A DNA stretch of 64,000 nt from Trematomus loennbergii (Eukaryota > Chordata > Actinopteri > Perciformes > Nototheniidae). Shown here piece by piece: positions 36,455-47,907 of this stretch (position 1 is the stretch's first letter; the number at the start of each line of letters is the position of its first letter). The stretch spans positions 6,298,683 through 6,362,682 of the forward strand of contig JAAOOA010000060.1 in NCBI GenBank assembly GCA_012861695.1, given 5' to 3'. Made by a program: the position numbers and the translations under genes. The notes beneath the pieces are model-generated. The model saw only the letters and a program-made list of their open reading frames with translations, made no database searches and had not been told where the DNA came from.

Positions 36455-36593
36455 GACTCCAGGTGACCTTTTAAAAAAAATAATGATTTGCAACTTTACA
36501 AAGTCACATTCTTGCAAAGTCTGAACCGCATTGATTAAAAGACCAATTTCTGATTCTGTGAAACAACAAGTACTGTGTTTAGAATGCTGCTCT
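36455..36593 (+). repeat. Local duplicate, copy 2
   Basis: Second copy of the 35192-35328 segment, beginning GACTCCAGGTGACCTT. It shares the long block from ATGATTTGCAACTTTACAAA through CTGATTCTGTGAAACAAC. Homology stops at GCTGCTCT on both sides, which gives sharp edges. Confidence 0.9.
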
Positions 36594-38269
36594 TTTTACA
36601 CAGATTACCTCGATGACCTCGATAACCCTCTAGCGCTTTTAACTAATGATGCATTCAAACCAGGGATCAGTGAGGTGAAGTTGACCTTAATGATTCTGTT
36701 TCTCCGCTATGCAGGAATTTCAAATCGGTTCTCTTTTTTGCGGTACATTTTTTTATTGAGAAATAGAGGCTGTTGTGCCTTTTAATGGCAATCATCTTGG
36801 GCTTTTAAGGACCAAATCCTTCTTTTAATTGAGCACCAAAGTCGGCAGCTACCGTGCCAGATTGAATTGAGAAGAGATGTCTGTCTCAGGATTGGTCGAC
36901 TCAACTCCAGTGGTCCTCGGAGTCAGGCGAGAGTCAATGAACTCAATAAAAGTCTTGAACTTTTAGACAGGATTAAAAAAATGAAAGCAGGCGATAAGGG
37001 CAGGAAAATGGCCAAAAGGGGAAAGACACCAGGTGGAAACGAAGCAGAAAAGGCAAAGAGTTGACAGAGAAAGAGAAGTGGACGATCAGAGAAATGGAAC
37101 TTAAGGTAGATGTGTCCCTATTCAACTGCCAGTGAGTCAATGTGCTGCTGAATTGCACCTGATCCAGGAAGAGCAGACAGTTCCCCTCCTCCGAGAGAGT
37201 TAGGGCCTTTAATCTCTCGACTTGATAATGAGAGCTCAACCTCAATAATACATCAGCTCAATGGAGAAACTTAACAGCAAAGGCATCATTCTTTTGCAAA
37301 ATCCTGACACTTTTATTAGCTCCCTTTTCTGAGGATCCCTATTTATAGCGTGCTGGTATAGATACAAAGAACACAGCAGTAAAGAGAGGCAACTCAGGAA
37401 TATGTTCAACAGAAAACACCACAGTTCCAATTTGAACGTTTAGGTGAAGCACTGTGAGTTATACAGAAGACATGCAGGCTCTTTGTAATACCTGTTTTAT
37501 TTCCTCACTGTTGTTTTCCCACACCAACCAGTCACGTTCACTACCTTGTCTATCCAGACTCATATAATATAAGCAATATAAGTAACAAAGTAACAAACAT
37601 TTTAATTATGGAGAATTGCCCATATTTCAGAATAATGTTGGATATATATAGTAGAATTATATTATTGATTCATACATGTGTTCATCATTTTGATGTTGCA
37701 GCTGATAAATAACAAGCCTATTTTGAGTACTGTAAACAGCTGGATGGTTTAATTGATTTTGTACTGATTTGTTAATGATTGCTCGTGAAAAAAGAACATT
37801 CACAAAAGACTATATAAATACTAAAATAATAATTATTGGGAGTCCAAAAACCTTAAAGTCTTCCCAAGAGATCCATGGCACTATGGCAGGGAGTCCACAA
37901 CATTTGTCAATATTTACAGATAGGGACCACATGCACGAGTACAACAAGATAAACTATGATATGACATTTTCAAACAGAAATATTTAATTATTTGAACTTA
38001 ATAAAAGTCAGCTAGTTCAGACTTGAACGTTTTGTTCAATATGGACTATGTTAGTTGTTCTAGTTTTAATTTTCTCAAGGTTGACAGAATCAATGTCATA
38101 TTTGTTTTATTAGACTCATTAAGTAAATCACATATAAAAGACTATAGAAATAAATGCATCTGAGAGTTAAAAGGGTAAATGTACTTTGTAACATTTCACC
38201 ACTATAACAAACATTACTGTGGTTCTAGCAATTAGCTGCTTTATGAGTTTTTGTCAAGGTAGCACCCTC
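36594..38269. other. No gene seen; includes balanced-composition segments
   Basis: No exon, RNA gene or known repeat. The parts at 36780-36960 and 37100-37330 have even base composition without simple repeats. The rest (37560-38260) is strongly AT-rich. Confidence 0.5.
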
Positions 38270-38273
38270 TTAA

Positions 38274-38435
38274 AGGTGGGGTAGGTAAGTTTGAGAAACC
38301 GGCTCGAGATACACTTTTTGTTATATTCCATGGAATGCTCTTAACATCCCGATAGAAATGAATATATTAAGTGTTTTGACCAAAAATCCATACAAAAATG
38401 TCATCTGTGGAAGCCGTAATACTGTAAAAAGCAGA
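38274..38435 (-). mobile_element. Family A MITE, one end only
   Basis: Starts AGGTGGGGTAGGTAAGTTTG after TTAA (38270-38273). It is the reverse complement of the right half of the copy at 2727-3107, including ATTCCATGGAATGCTCTTAA, ATCCCGATAG and TGGAAGCCGTAATACTGTAA. Similarity fades after about 38435 and no second terminus was found, so this is a truncated copy or one with a different interior. Confidence 0.8.
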
Positions 38436-38845
38436 GCAGAGCCTAAATCAATCAAACAACTGGCCTGAGCTCACAACACTGAAGCCCAGGAAGAGAGAGA
38501 GCAGAGATGTGTTCCAGGGGAGACTCAGATTGTTCTGTGTGTGGAACAGGCTCCTTCAGATCTATCTATCAGTCAGAAGCCAGTGCTCAGTTCTTCACAG
38601 TGGTGTGCTTGGATGTCGGCATCTAGCCTTGGAGGGCAGCAGTCTGTTTAGGAAAGGACAGTGTGGTAGAAAAACCTAAAATACGTTCCATTCCTGTAGG
38701 ACTCAAAATGCTTATTTAGACTGCAATTCTCTATATTTCATCATTATTTGTTTAAACTGCACAAGTTTGTATTTGGTTATTACTTCCAGCAATTATCAAC
38801 TGGCTGTGGTTTAATGGTATATAGTTTGCTTGTTGAATGCCAGGC
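38436..38845. other. No gene seen
   Basis: Unassigned sequence between the truncated family A copy and the family B copy. It may include a diverged interior of the former. Confidence 0.4.
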
Positions 38846-38979
38846 ATATATTATGCTCCTTTTCAGTTGCAGATTTTTATTTAGTGCTTCTACTGTGACA
38901 TGTCTCCATGCTTTAAAAGGTCTTTATTTTTCTCATACTGCCTGTGCTGCAGCACCTCTTTTCACCCTCTGTCTGAAAC

Positions 38980-39150
38980 GAGGGGTTACATATGGTAACC
39001 CTTGTTATATAAACACAGGCGGATTCTGGGATTTCTATAGACGTAGCCGGCCCCGGGGCGGGCCTACCTGAATGCGTGCACAAGCCCACCGTATAAGGCG
39101 GCCACGCCTCCCGTCCTACACTTCTCTTCAGCGAGCAGCATAGGACAGAC
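38980..39150. repeat. DIRS inverted terminal repeat (right, in element orientation)
   Basis: Pairs with the arm at about 40925-41060. Shared blocks are GATTTCTATAGACGTAGCC, GGGCGGGCCTACCTGAATGC and CTTCTCTTCAGCGAGC. The outermost 44 bp also pair with 39171-39214 of the internal complementary region. Confidence 0.85.
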
Positions 39151-39170
39151 AGGGCCCCCGAGTAGAGGGC

Positions 39171-39265
39171 TCCGCCTGTGTTTATATAACAAAGGTTACC
39201 ATACGTAACCCCTCGTTATATCTCTCACAGGCTCCGCCCTCTACTGGACTCTATGGATACAGTGG
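39171..39265. repeat. DIRS internal complementary region
   Basis: Two abutting segments meet at 39214/39215. TCCGCCTGTGTTTATATAAC through GTAACCCCTC is the complement of the element end at 38980-39023. GTTATATCTCTCACAGGCTC through CTCTATGG is the complement of the opposite end at about 41078-41125. In DIRS elements such a junction is thought to template joining of the ends during replication. Confidence 0.85.
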
Positions 39266-39585
39266 GCGGAGCCCCAATGTATACACACGCTGTCGTCCCA
39301 CAACAACACTGTTCCATCTCACTGTCTCTGACCGGCTTTCTGGTTAGCAGCCGCTGCGCCTCACTCACCTCTCCGTCGGTCATAACCGTGGAGAAGTTGG
39401 GGCTGCGGCTGACAGAGCACACTCTGACGCGCTTACCTCGCAAAATGTGGTATGATGTGGAGGACTCATGCCCTAAAGCAGGGGGAAAGAGTCCTCCAGC
39501 CCCTATGGGCCCAGTGCGCGAAACGTAAGCGCATTACGCCCGGGGAGGGGGTCAGATGCCCACTGACCACAGCCCCCCCCCCTCC

Positions 39586-40480
39586 TCACCAGTCCTGCGT
39601 TGCCCCAGCAAGCACAGACGATGAAAAGGAGCCAGACATGTCCAAGAGATAAAACTTTATGAAGGGGCCTGACGTTGACCAAGACCCCGCCGTGCATATG
39701 TCCTCCACACTCACGCCGTTAAATAAAGCTGTTGACACAGCTACAGCTCGTGTAGAGTGTGCACGGACCCCCGTGGGGAAGGCTCTCCCCGCCTATCCGT
39801 AGGCATGTGCAATGCACTCGCAGAGCCAGCCTGCCAGGCGTTTCTTGGACAGAGCTTTCCCGGTCACCCCGCCCCCGAAGCACAGAAACAGCTGTTCAGT
39901 GCGTTTAAGGGCAGCCGTGAGCTCCACATAACATGCCAGCGCACGCACCGGGCAGAGGAGGTGCAATTTAGCCTCCCTCGCCCCACTATGGGGTGGAAGA
40001 CTAAAGCCCCCCAACTGAATAGCCCTCGACCTGAACGCACTCCTTAGGCTCTTGGGCACAAAGGAGGAGTTCGGTCTGAGTGTCGCCCCGCTCTGGTCAC
40101 CCCGGATCACCAAGCAACTCGGGTGCACCGATAGAGCGGTTCACTCGGACACTCTTTTGGCTGACGTTAAGGCAAGTAGCAATACTGTCTTCCACGACAG
40201 TGCTTTCAGGGAGGAGAGCTCCAGAGGCTAAAATGGTTCTGAGACCAGAGCCTCGAGCACCACCGGTCCCACTGCCGGGCGGAGGCGTGCACTACTGGGC
40301 TCATCGGGGGCTGACACAGAAAGGGCCGATTTTCTACTTGAACGCACCACGGCCCGCTCTCTTGAAACGGACATTATGGGGAAATGTGGCATTGTGGAGA
40401 GAGATGCCTCTTACTCTGGGATAAATGCAATCGTTTTTACCGAATGCATTTTCCACACACACATCACACTAGAACTAGGT
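39586..40480 (-). pseudogene. DIRS tyrosine recombinase (YR) pseudogene
   Basis: In its original role the enzyme integrates the circular DIRS DNA by cutting and joining through a tyrosine. In order on the minus strand I see LSSLKALSWKTVLLLALTSA, AKRVSE with the first catalytic Arg (codon 40153-40155), VHPSCLVIRGDQSG, SSFVPKSLRSAF, LLCPVRALACYVE, GKALSKKRLAGWL, RAHSTR with the H-x-x-R pair (39748-39759), GVSVEDICTAGSWS and FIKFYLLDMSG with the nucleophilic Tyr (39649-39651). Three in-frame stops break it: TAG at 40228-40230, TGA at 40141-40143 and TAG at 39793-39795. The N-terminal limit is uncertain. It cannot be functional. Confidence 0.9.
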
Positions 40481-41457
40481 TACAACACGTAACCCACCGT
40501 TCTTCTGCGGAGGTCCCTGAATGCACCGCGGCCACTCTCACGGGGGGCCGCGCGCCCTCGTATTAACGCTGTATTTCACCCACGGTGAAAACGCATTAAT
40601 CTGAGCTATTATACCAGGCAAGGTGTGTTTTCTGACAACAGCCCGCAGCAATCTCTTGAACCCGCACAGTGCTTTGACAGCACTTCGGTTTATTCCACTC
40701 ACGTGCGTGTGCCCACCTGCTGGCTCCTATACTGGAGTTTACAGCGGGGCGGGGAGTGTGGGACAGTGTTCTTTCCTCTGGGGATGAGCAAGAAGCAGCC
40801 ACGCTGCGACTACTCCTCACCCACGTGACCAAGGAGATCGATCCAAAGAGCCCTTCCGTAAACACGACTCCCTGGAGGTATGATAACTCTTTCTTCTTCA
40901 AACGTCTTACTTTCTCTGCTTCAGTTGTTGCTCGCTCGCTGAAGAGAAAAGGATGACGGGAACGGGAGGGGTGGCCGCCTTATATACGGTGGGCTTGTGC
41001 ACGCATTCAGGTAGGCCCGCCCGGGGGGCTGGCTACGCCTATAGAAATCTCAGTAGGTGAATGCTTGCATGATAAGGTAGTACCCATAGAGTCAAGTAGA
41101 GGACGGAGCCTGTGAGAGATATAACCAGAGCCCAGTCTGCTCTGAATCATTAGCTGAATGGCTCTGTTTCGATTGGTCAACCGCTTAGATATGAACCTTA
41201 CCATATCAAAAACAATGTGTTGGAGCGTTAGCCAAAATAAGTGCCAGTGTTAAATAGTGAAGTCATTATGTTACGGAAGTAAACTATGGAGTAATGGAGA
41301 CGTTATAGGCAGGGGGGCAGTGTGTGGGGGGAAAATGCCTCTGGAGGGAACTTTGGGATTTTAGCCTTTGCAGACCATTAACATGCAAACAAAACTATAT
41401 AACACACTACACTACAGTAAAGGGAAAAACCCCAAATGCATAATGGGGCCTCTTTAA

Positions 41458-43073
41458 GACAAAATCAAGGGCAAATGACTTGTTTGTGTACACATATTTG
41501 TAGTCATGACAGTAGATAACGCTGTAATGACAGTAGATACGATTTCATTATAGATATTTAAACAATGGATGCTTCACACACATCACATCTATAACATCAG
41601 CAACATTTCAAGGTGGGCAACAATGATAAGTTTCATAAATTCAGTAGTCGACAAAATGTGAAATATAGTCAAAATCTCCTGATTTATGGCTTTGAATAAG
41701 TTCCAGACAAGTGTATTTACAATGGTTTGAGACAATTTACATTTGTGTGAAATGTTTTCATTATTAGCTTAGCCATCTTAGTCAAGGCCAAACGTGCTTT
41801 GGTAGCTTTCACGAAACATACCTTTGACCTTTCACCACCTTAGACTACCATGAAACCAAGTGGACTTTTATGCTAAATCAAAAAAGATTACCCTCTGGGT
41901 GTCCTAAGGTATCCCGTACCTATGCCTATGGACCAACATAAAACATAATGCCCCCCGGGAAACGGAAATTGCTGGCGCGGAGGCAAAAAAAAAGGCTATC
42001 CAAGGCTATAAAGTAGCCATAAATAAAAATGTCTCCACATGCAGAAGCCATACATCTTATTTTACATTCAAAGGGCCTTCTGCGATGCTGATCAATTTGA
42101 AAAAAAAAGATCAAATGGATACTCTGTTCCCACCTCTTTCCCCTTGATCTCTCTCTATCCTTTCTTCCTGTGGTGCAAAAACAACAACAGCAGAAGTAGC
42201 ACAGGCTCGCTTTGCTGTTCTGCAAAGCTTTTTTTTGAATATCTCCTCATCTCAGTGGCATGAGGAATTACAGATTCATTGGAAGCATCCACTGTGTCTC
42301 AGCGGCTGACAGAAAGAATAAATGTGCTTCTCTTTGTAACGATCACTTCAGGCCTTCACCATCTCCCTAGCCCCCGAGAAAAGGCGAGAACAGCACATGG
42401 GCAGGCACTGATGGAGTCTCTTAATGAGACCTAATGGTCCTAATACTCTGCGTCAATACAGAATGCTTCATTTTCCGTCTGCATTCAAGGTAACAAAATA
42501 GATTACGCTCCAAAAGCACAAGGTGCAGATTGATTTTTTTGGTTTTTCATGCTGACAACAAAGATAACTCCTCAGACTAGAAGACTGCACACTTTGCTGA
42601 TTGTTACCACCAGCAAGAAAAAACTATTCACACTTAAAGATTACACAGACAATGGGGGAAATCAAATGTTCTTTTATCATGGATTTCCTGTTTCAATAGC
42701 AAGTATTGACACAAAAAAACTAATGTTGCTGCTACTGTAGATTATCTAAAAAAAAGTTGTTCGACATCTTTATCTTGTTTATTTTTTAAAATTTTTAAGA
42801 GGTGACATGACTTTTTATCTGAGCCAACATTTTTCCTTGTATGCACCAGAAATCTAATCAGAAGTAAATCATGTTCCTTTAGTGACAAAATAGTTGACAA
42901 ATACAGTCTGTATTAGGGCCTTATAAGTAATTAAAATTGTATTGAATTTGCAATATGAACTAGTGCAATATCAGTATCAAAGTAAGCGCAATATTTTTAA
43001 GAGCAAAATCTGTGAAAATACCTTGATGAAGTATTGTGGTGCTGCAGAGAAGTCCCAGTATTCTAATTTATAC
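41458..43073. other. No gene seen; unique sequence
   Basis: No exon, RNA gene or known repeat. The part at 42010-42500 is of even composition. Confidence 0.5.
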
Positions 43074-43438
43074 TTAGGGGCCTTTTTATGCTTTTTGGTG
43101 TTCCCCCTTTTCTCACCCAGCTGCCTGAAACGCCTCCATTGGACTCCTTTGTTTGCCTACGTAACATAGTGACATCACTGTTTAACACCGGCGCCTCTAT
43201 TGGCTAGCGCTCCAACACATTGTGCCTGATAGTCTAAGGAGCAAGACATTTCCAACACATCTCTAAGAGGTTTGCCAATCAGAGCAGACTGGGCTCTGGT
43301 TTCAGACAGAGGGTGAAAAGAGCAGGCGGTATGACAAAAATAAAGACCTTTTTGAACATTGAAGCATGAACATGTCACAGTGGAGGGAACAATTCCAAAT
43401 GTGCATCTACAAATAAGCATAAAAACGGCCCCTTTGAT
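43074..43438 (-). mobile_element. Family B MITE, diverged
   Basis: About 365 bp. It matches family B at GGCCTTTTTATGCTTTTTGG, CGCCTCCATTGGACTCCTTT, TCTATTGGCTAGCGCTCCAA, GACTGGGCTCTGGTTTCAGA, AATAAAGACCTTTTTGAACA and the end ACGGCCCCTTTG. The flanking TTAA sites have decayed. Confidence 0.82.
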
Positions 43439-43440
43439 AA

Positions 43441-45745
43441 AAAGTCCTTGTTTGGTATATATAATTGGTAATATATAATTGTATTACATTTTTCAATGAC
43501 AATGAAAATGTTTCTGATGCTGAATCACAAAATATATCTAGTGTTGACAGCTTTTGCTCATTTCCCATTTCAAACACATGCTGCCACATTTAGACAAGAA
43601 ATAAATTAATGTAGTATAGTGTATTGGGTTCGCACATGTCATATCTATCCTAAACACGGACATTTTTATCAAGGCACGTGTAAAGTTTAAACTGCAAATG
43701 AATAGCAGTGGTGTATTTATAAGCATTTGACTCCTCAAAAAACATTGTCTGTTCAGTATTACATTTTCTTTGTGCAGCATACTCCTTTATGTTCTTGTTT
43801 TCAGAGATAAGCAACTCCTGTCTCATGTTGTTATTATTCTTACAGACTTTCATTAGAGATTGGGATCAATTTTCATTATTCGGATATATTCTGCATCCCA
43901 CGAACACAGCGATCCGAGCGCCTGAAATCCATTTTGATGAGTTTGCTGTATTTTCTATCATTAGCATTTAGAGACAGAACAGAACAGGAATCAAGTCTCA
44001 TCTTTTCTCCACTTCTATGATCAATTGAATATCTAAGTAAAAAGTAGGATGGTCAAAATTAGAGCATGAACCAATCCAATCAGGCTTTCATCTCCTTTTC
44101 TCCAAGGCTACTGAATGACCTCTTCTTCCTCTAATTGGTTTACGTAAAGCCTCTCACAGCTGCACTGAAGCTTGGCTAGATAAGTAAAAGCTCTTTTTAC
44201 ATTTCTTTTGTACTTCCCCATGTTAGGATGTAAGGGCTTTCATTCAAGCAATGTTTAAGTATGATTAAAAATAAGTTATATTTCATATACTGTGAAAAAA
44301 GTGGAGTCCTTCAAAGTTAATTCAGGTAATTGATTGCTTTGAGTACAAAATCAACCGAATGTGTGGAGCTAAATAGTGTTCAAGATCTCAAGTTCATTTA
44401 GGAGGTCAATTAGTTATTTTTGGCGAGGGCAAGTTATTGATCAGACTAAAAATGAAGTCATTGTGCATCAATTCCATCTGCAAAGTAAACAGGCAGTGTT
44501 TGTGTAATTTTTCTTTCATTTGAAAAACTTACACAAATCTTTACACTCTTCCACTGATACAGCCTCACATCTGGCTATAATATTATATACTCTGGGTATC
44601 TGCACATTTTGTAAGTATGATATTGCTTGACTTAAGACCATCTTAATACTGCTAAAAGGACACAGTCCACTGGAAACACTTCCTTTGCAGTATTGCAGAT
44701 AGCTGTAACAATCTTTCACAAGATACAAGCACCAACATTTCAATGTTTATCCCTCTGGGGAAATGTATTCAAAAAAAGGACATTTCCAACAGAGGCAACA
44801 GTATTTTAGAACATCATTTTAACCACTGGGTCAATTTGGGTGATTTTGGTATTAAATTAAACTTATTCAGAGCTTCTTCTGTATTTTAAACACAAAATGT
44901 TGAAATTTAATATGTAAAACACTGGATCATTGCAAGAAAGAAATATTATAAAAATGTTAACAGCAACAGGAACTATAAACTTGTTTCCATGTTTATTAGA
45001 GATAACATTGACACATCCTATATTTAGTAGAGTCTGAGCTTTTATGATGACTTAAATGTTTATCAATCAAGACAATCCAGTTTCTATGTGGTCAAACATT
45101 TATGATTTGACCCCAACATCTTTCAAATAGGGCAAGTGAAAATTATTTTAGCAAAAAAAATATTTCCAAGCTGGCTGCCATCTTGGATTTTTGAATCGCT
45201 CACAGGATTTTCTCAAAAGATTAACCTCAAAGGAGTTTATGTGCCAATTTTAGTACTTGTATCCACTAAGATTTCTTTGGTTGGTATGTTCAATGATCTG
45301 CAGCACTATCCTGCATATCTATCTAAAGAATGTAACACTGTACTGTAGAGACACTGTAGATGTCTCATCAGGGGTGACGATGATTCAAATGCATGGGCTT
45401 GTCCCTTTAAAACTTTGGTTTATAGTTGATTAAACTTAGCAACATAGGTCAAAAGTTACCCTAGAATTATTGTCTTCTATCAGTTCAGAACACTTTCCAA
45501 AATAAAATAATAGTAACCCCCCCTGCGCGAGCGCCCCCAGCCTCAGGTGCGCTTGCCCTCAGAACACGCCGCGAGCCAGCACAGTGTGAAACACCCACTG
45601 CGATACTTTTTAAAATCAATACATCAAGTTCAGGTTATTCCAGGAAACGTACATATAAACTCCTATATCTTCCTTACTATCTAGTCTGTGTGGTTAAGAA
45701 AGGTGGAATTGCCCCTGAAGCTCTCAGAGAGCAGCTTTACTTTAC
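43441..45745. other. No gene seen; mostly unique sequence
   Basis: No exon or RNA gene. 43850-44200 is even in composition. 44990-45470 contains phrases such as GCTGCCATCTTGGATTTTTG and GCATGGGCTTGTCCCTTTAA that suggest an old dispersed repeat, but I cannot delimit it. A GC-rich patch lies at 45520-45590. Confidence 0.45.
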
Positions 45746-45749
45746 TTAA

Positions 45750-46228
45750 AGGGGACCTATCATGCAAAATGCACTTTTGTACGTCTTTTATACATGAATA
45801 TGTGTCCCCAGTGTTCCAGGGAACTCACCAAGTGTCAGAAAACACAACCCTCTCTCTTTTCCTCCATACCCAAATCTCTAAAAACGGGGCTGCAACGGAG
45901 CTGATTATTATTTGAATTTTTCTGACGTCAGAAAAGGGGTGCTCCACCTATATGGGCAACTCTCCACCTATCAGGGGAATGAGAGACCGCTCGAAAGCGC
46001 TGGAGACGCTGTAGTACATATGCCAGGCCTGTAAGTGGCGCTGTAGTCTGCCACAAAAGCAGAATCAGCCCTTGCAAAAACAGGGCTGGAAAAGAGCAAA
46101 TAGAGCGAAATGAGGCATGGCTAAAATGCATGATCTGTTTGGTATTTTGAAAAAAAAACTTCACAGACATGTTTTATATAGGTATGGCCCTACAATATAT
46201 GTTTCAAATATAGCATGATAGGTCCACT
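45750..46228 (+). mobile_element. Family C MITE, complete, TTAA target site
   Basis: A 479-bp element with ends AGGGGACCTATCATGC and GCATGATAGGTCCACT, flanked by TTAA (45746-45749 and 46229-46232). It contains CTCGAAAGCGCTGGAGACGC and CATATGCCAGGCCTGTAAGT, the block also found in the PIF-like element at 63066. Non-coding. Confidence 0.92.
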
Positions 46229-46232
46229 TTAA

Positions 46233-47689
46233 TATCCCATGACCAAAATAAATATATTACTGTATTTATTGTTATTACCCCCCATCAACACTTCCGCTGC
46301 TTAACCCTGTGTATCATCCCACATGACTAGTTTCATACACAGCATTGTTCTCTTTTCATACAGTTGGATGGTCCTCTTTACAGTCAAGAAGTATAATATC
46401 ATGTTGCTCATTGATAAAGCTTTACTCTTGATGCTTTCGAACTACCTTGGATCTCTTCTCTCATTCAAATCATGTAGTACACCATCCGACAGATACACTT
46501 TATATCCTTTGTGTACGCACTATTGTTGGCAGAATAGTTCCAGGGTCTATGCATCTTTTAAATGAAATGGAATGAAAACTGCACTCAAACAAGAGGCTTA
46601 CATTCCCATCTGAGATTTATTTTACGATTGTTGTAATGGCTTTTAATACCTTGTTTTTTCTATTTTTGCTGATTGTATTCGTGTCAATATTTGGCAGAAA
46701 ATATATCTGAGTCTCCGAGATTGCCTCATACAGTATGATAAAATGAAAGAGTATGTTGAAATGTGATGAAGCACATTTCTGCTGCATATTTTTGAAAGTA
46801 CTTTGCTGCGTATTGTACCATGAGAACAATTGCACTAATGGTCTACCATCTTTATCTGTGCACTTGTGCAAGAGAGCATTTCTTGCTGTTCAAATTATTA
46901 CAGGTGGCAATATATAAAGAGAGAAGCAAGTACACAAACATTATGTGCAGACTCTAGTGATCAATACTGCCTCTTTTAAACCCATTGCATAATCCTGTTT
47001 ATTCGAGATTGCAGTGGTGTTGTGTGTATCTATACTGAAGAAACTTTTAAGTCTCTTAGTGTTTATGCAGGCTTTTGTTTGGGGACTTGCATACCAGAGC
47101 CGTACTCTCGAGTCTGAGCTGACTCTCAGAAATGACTCATTTAAAATGCCTTGGCTGTGAGGATGCTGGATGCTAGAAATGTCAAAATGAATCACTCCAT
47201 GCAACACATGGCACCAACTGTTTTGTTTGCCGGGCTACTGTTGTTGGCACAAAGTGATGCTTACTGCCCATGACCTGAGATTGCACCGGATGATGAGTTG
47301 AGACATACAGGCTTTCTGAAGTTCCAGTCCAGCTTTTGCAACTTCACCGCAGTGACAGTTAGTGCTCTCTATTGAGCTTCGCAGTTTGATGGACCAATTT
47401 CACAGAAATGGCTTCTTCCTTGAGTATTTTTTGTTGTCGTTCTCTAGGAAAAATATCTAGAGTAGACATGGTATCTGTCCGTAAAGCATTACTATAACAA
47501 CAGATCTCTATAAGCTGCAACTTCATGTTTATTTTAGTCCTTACTCATTACAGTACATCATATTACGTGACATTTTTTCATTTTCCTCTCTACCTTTTAA
47601 AAATGGCTGCATATGGAATATAGAAGTTGTAACTTGTTAAGTTTTATTTGCCTTTTTTTAAGCCAGTCTAGAGGAACGGAACTTTCGTC
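46233..47689. other. No gene seen; unique sequence
   Basis: AT-rich DNA without recognisable exon, repeat or RNA gene. Confidence 0.5.
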
Positions 47690-47890
47690 AGATATAACCC
47701 CTTGCTTTTTCCTCTAGTGCCATTATCAGGCTTAACGTTAGAACTGTTCAATACTTTGACTTATGACCGAAAACTGTACTATATGTAAGCATGCTTAAAC
47801 TGAATGGAGAACATGCAATGCATACTCATTATTACTATTTCGGAATTGTTGTATAAGGGTGTTAGCATGCTGATGTTAGCATCAACAAAC
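47690..47890 (+). repeat. Dispersed repeat G
   Basis: TTTTTCCTCTAGTGCCATTA, TTCAATACTTTGACTTATGA and GTGTTAGCATGCTGATGTTA occur in the same order as in the copy at 11376-11631. Diverged and non-coding. Confidence 0.6.
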
Positions 47891-47907
47891 TCCAGGTCTT
47901 GTTGTTA

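Larger units (their letters stand above)
38980..41125 (-). mobile_element. Decayed DIRS-type tyrosine-recombinase retroelement
   Basis: A 2.1-kb element in minus orientation inside a family B MITE, between AAC trinucleotides (38977-38979 and 41123-41125). Its ends are inverted repeats: 38980-39150 pairs with 40925-41060 through GGGCGGGCCTACCTGAATGC and GTGCACAAGCCCACCGTATA. An internal complementary region at 39171-39262 joins the complement of one terminus (39171-39214 against 38980-39023) directly to the complement of the other (39215-39262 against 41078-41125). This arrangement is specific to DIRS elements, which replicate through a circular intermediate. The order in element orientation is left repeat, tyrosine recombinase, internal complementary region, right repeat. 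Known full-length relatives are several kb and also carry gag and RT/RNase H; both are missing here. Confidence 0.9.
38846..41453 (+). mobile_element. Family B MITE interrupted by a DIRS-type element
   Basis: The left part (38846-38979) runs from TATTATGCTCCTTTTCAG through CTGTGCTGCAGCACCTCTTT to CTCTGTCTGAAAC. The right part (41126-41453) resumes with CAGAGCCCAGTCTGCTCTGA and ends at AATGGGGCCTCT before TTAA (41454-41457). Joining the parts restores the layout of the intact copy at 32323-32617, so the DIRS element came later. Confidence 0.88.

Noticed and set aside
39225..40566. Several plus-strand open frames of 60-114 codons in the GC-rich DIRS region
   Set aside because: They are antisense shadows of the minus-strand tyrosine recombinase and of the GC-rich ends.
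45130..45470. A named transposon copy in this stretch
   Set aside because: Some phrases feel familiar from fish repeats, but there are no terminal repeats, target duplication or second copy in the window, so I left it as unassigned.
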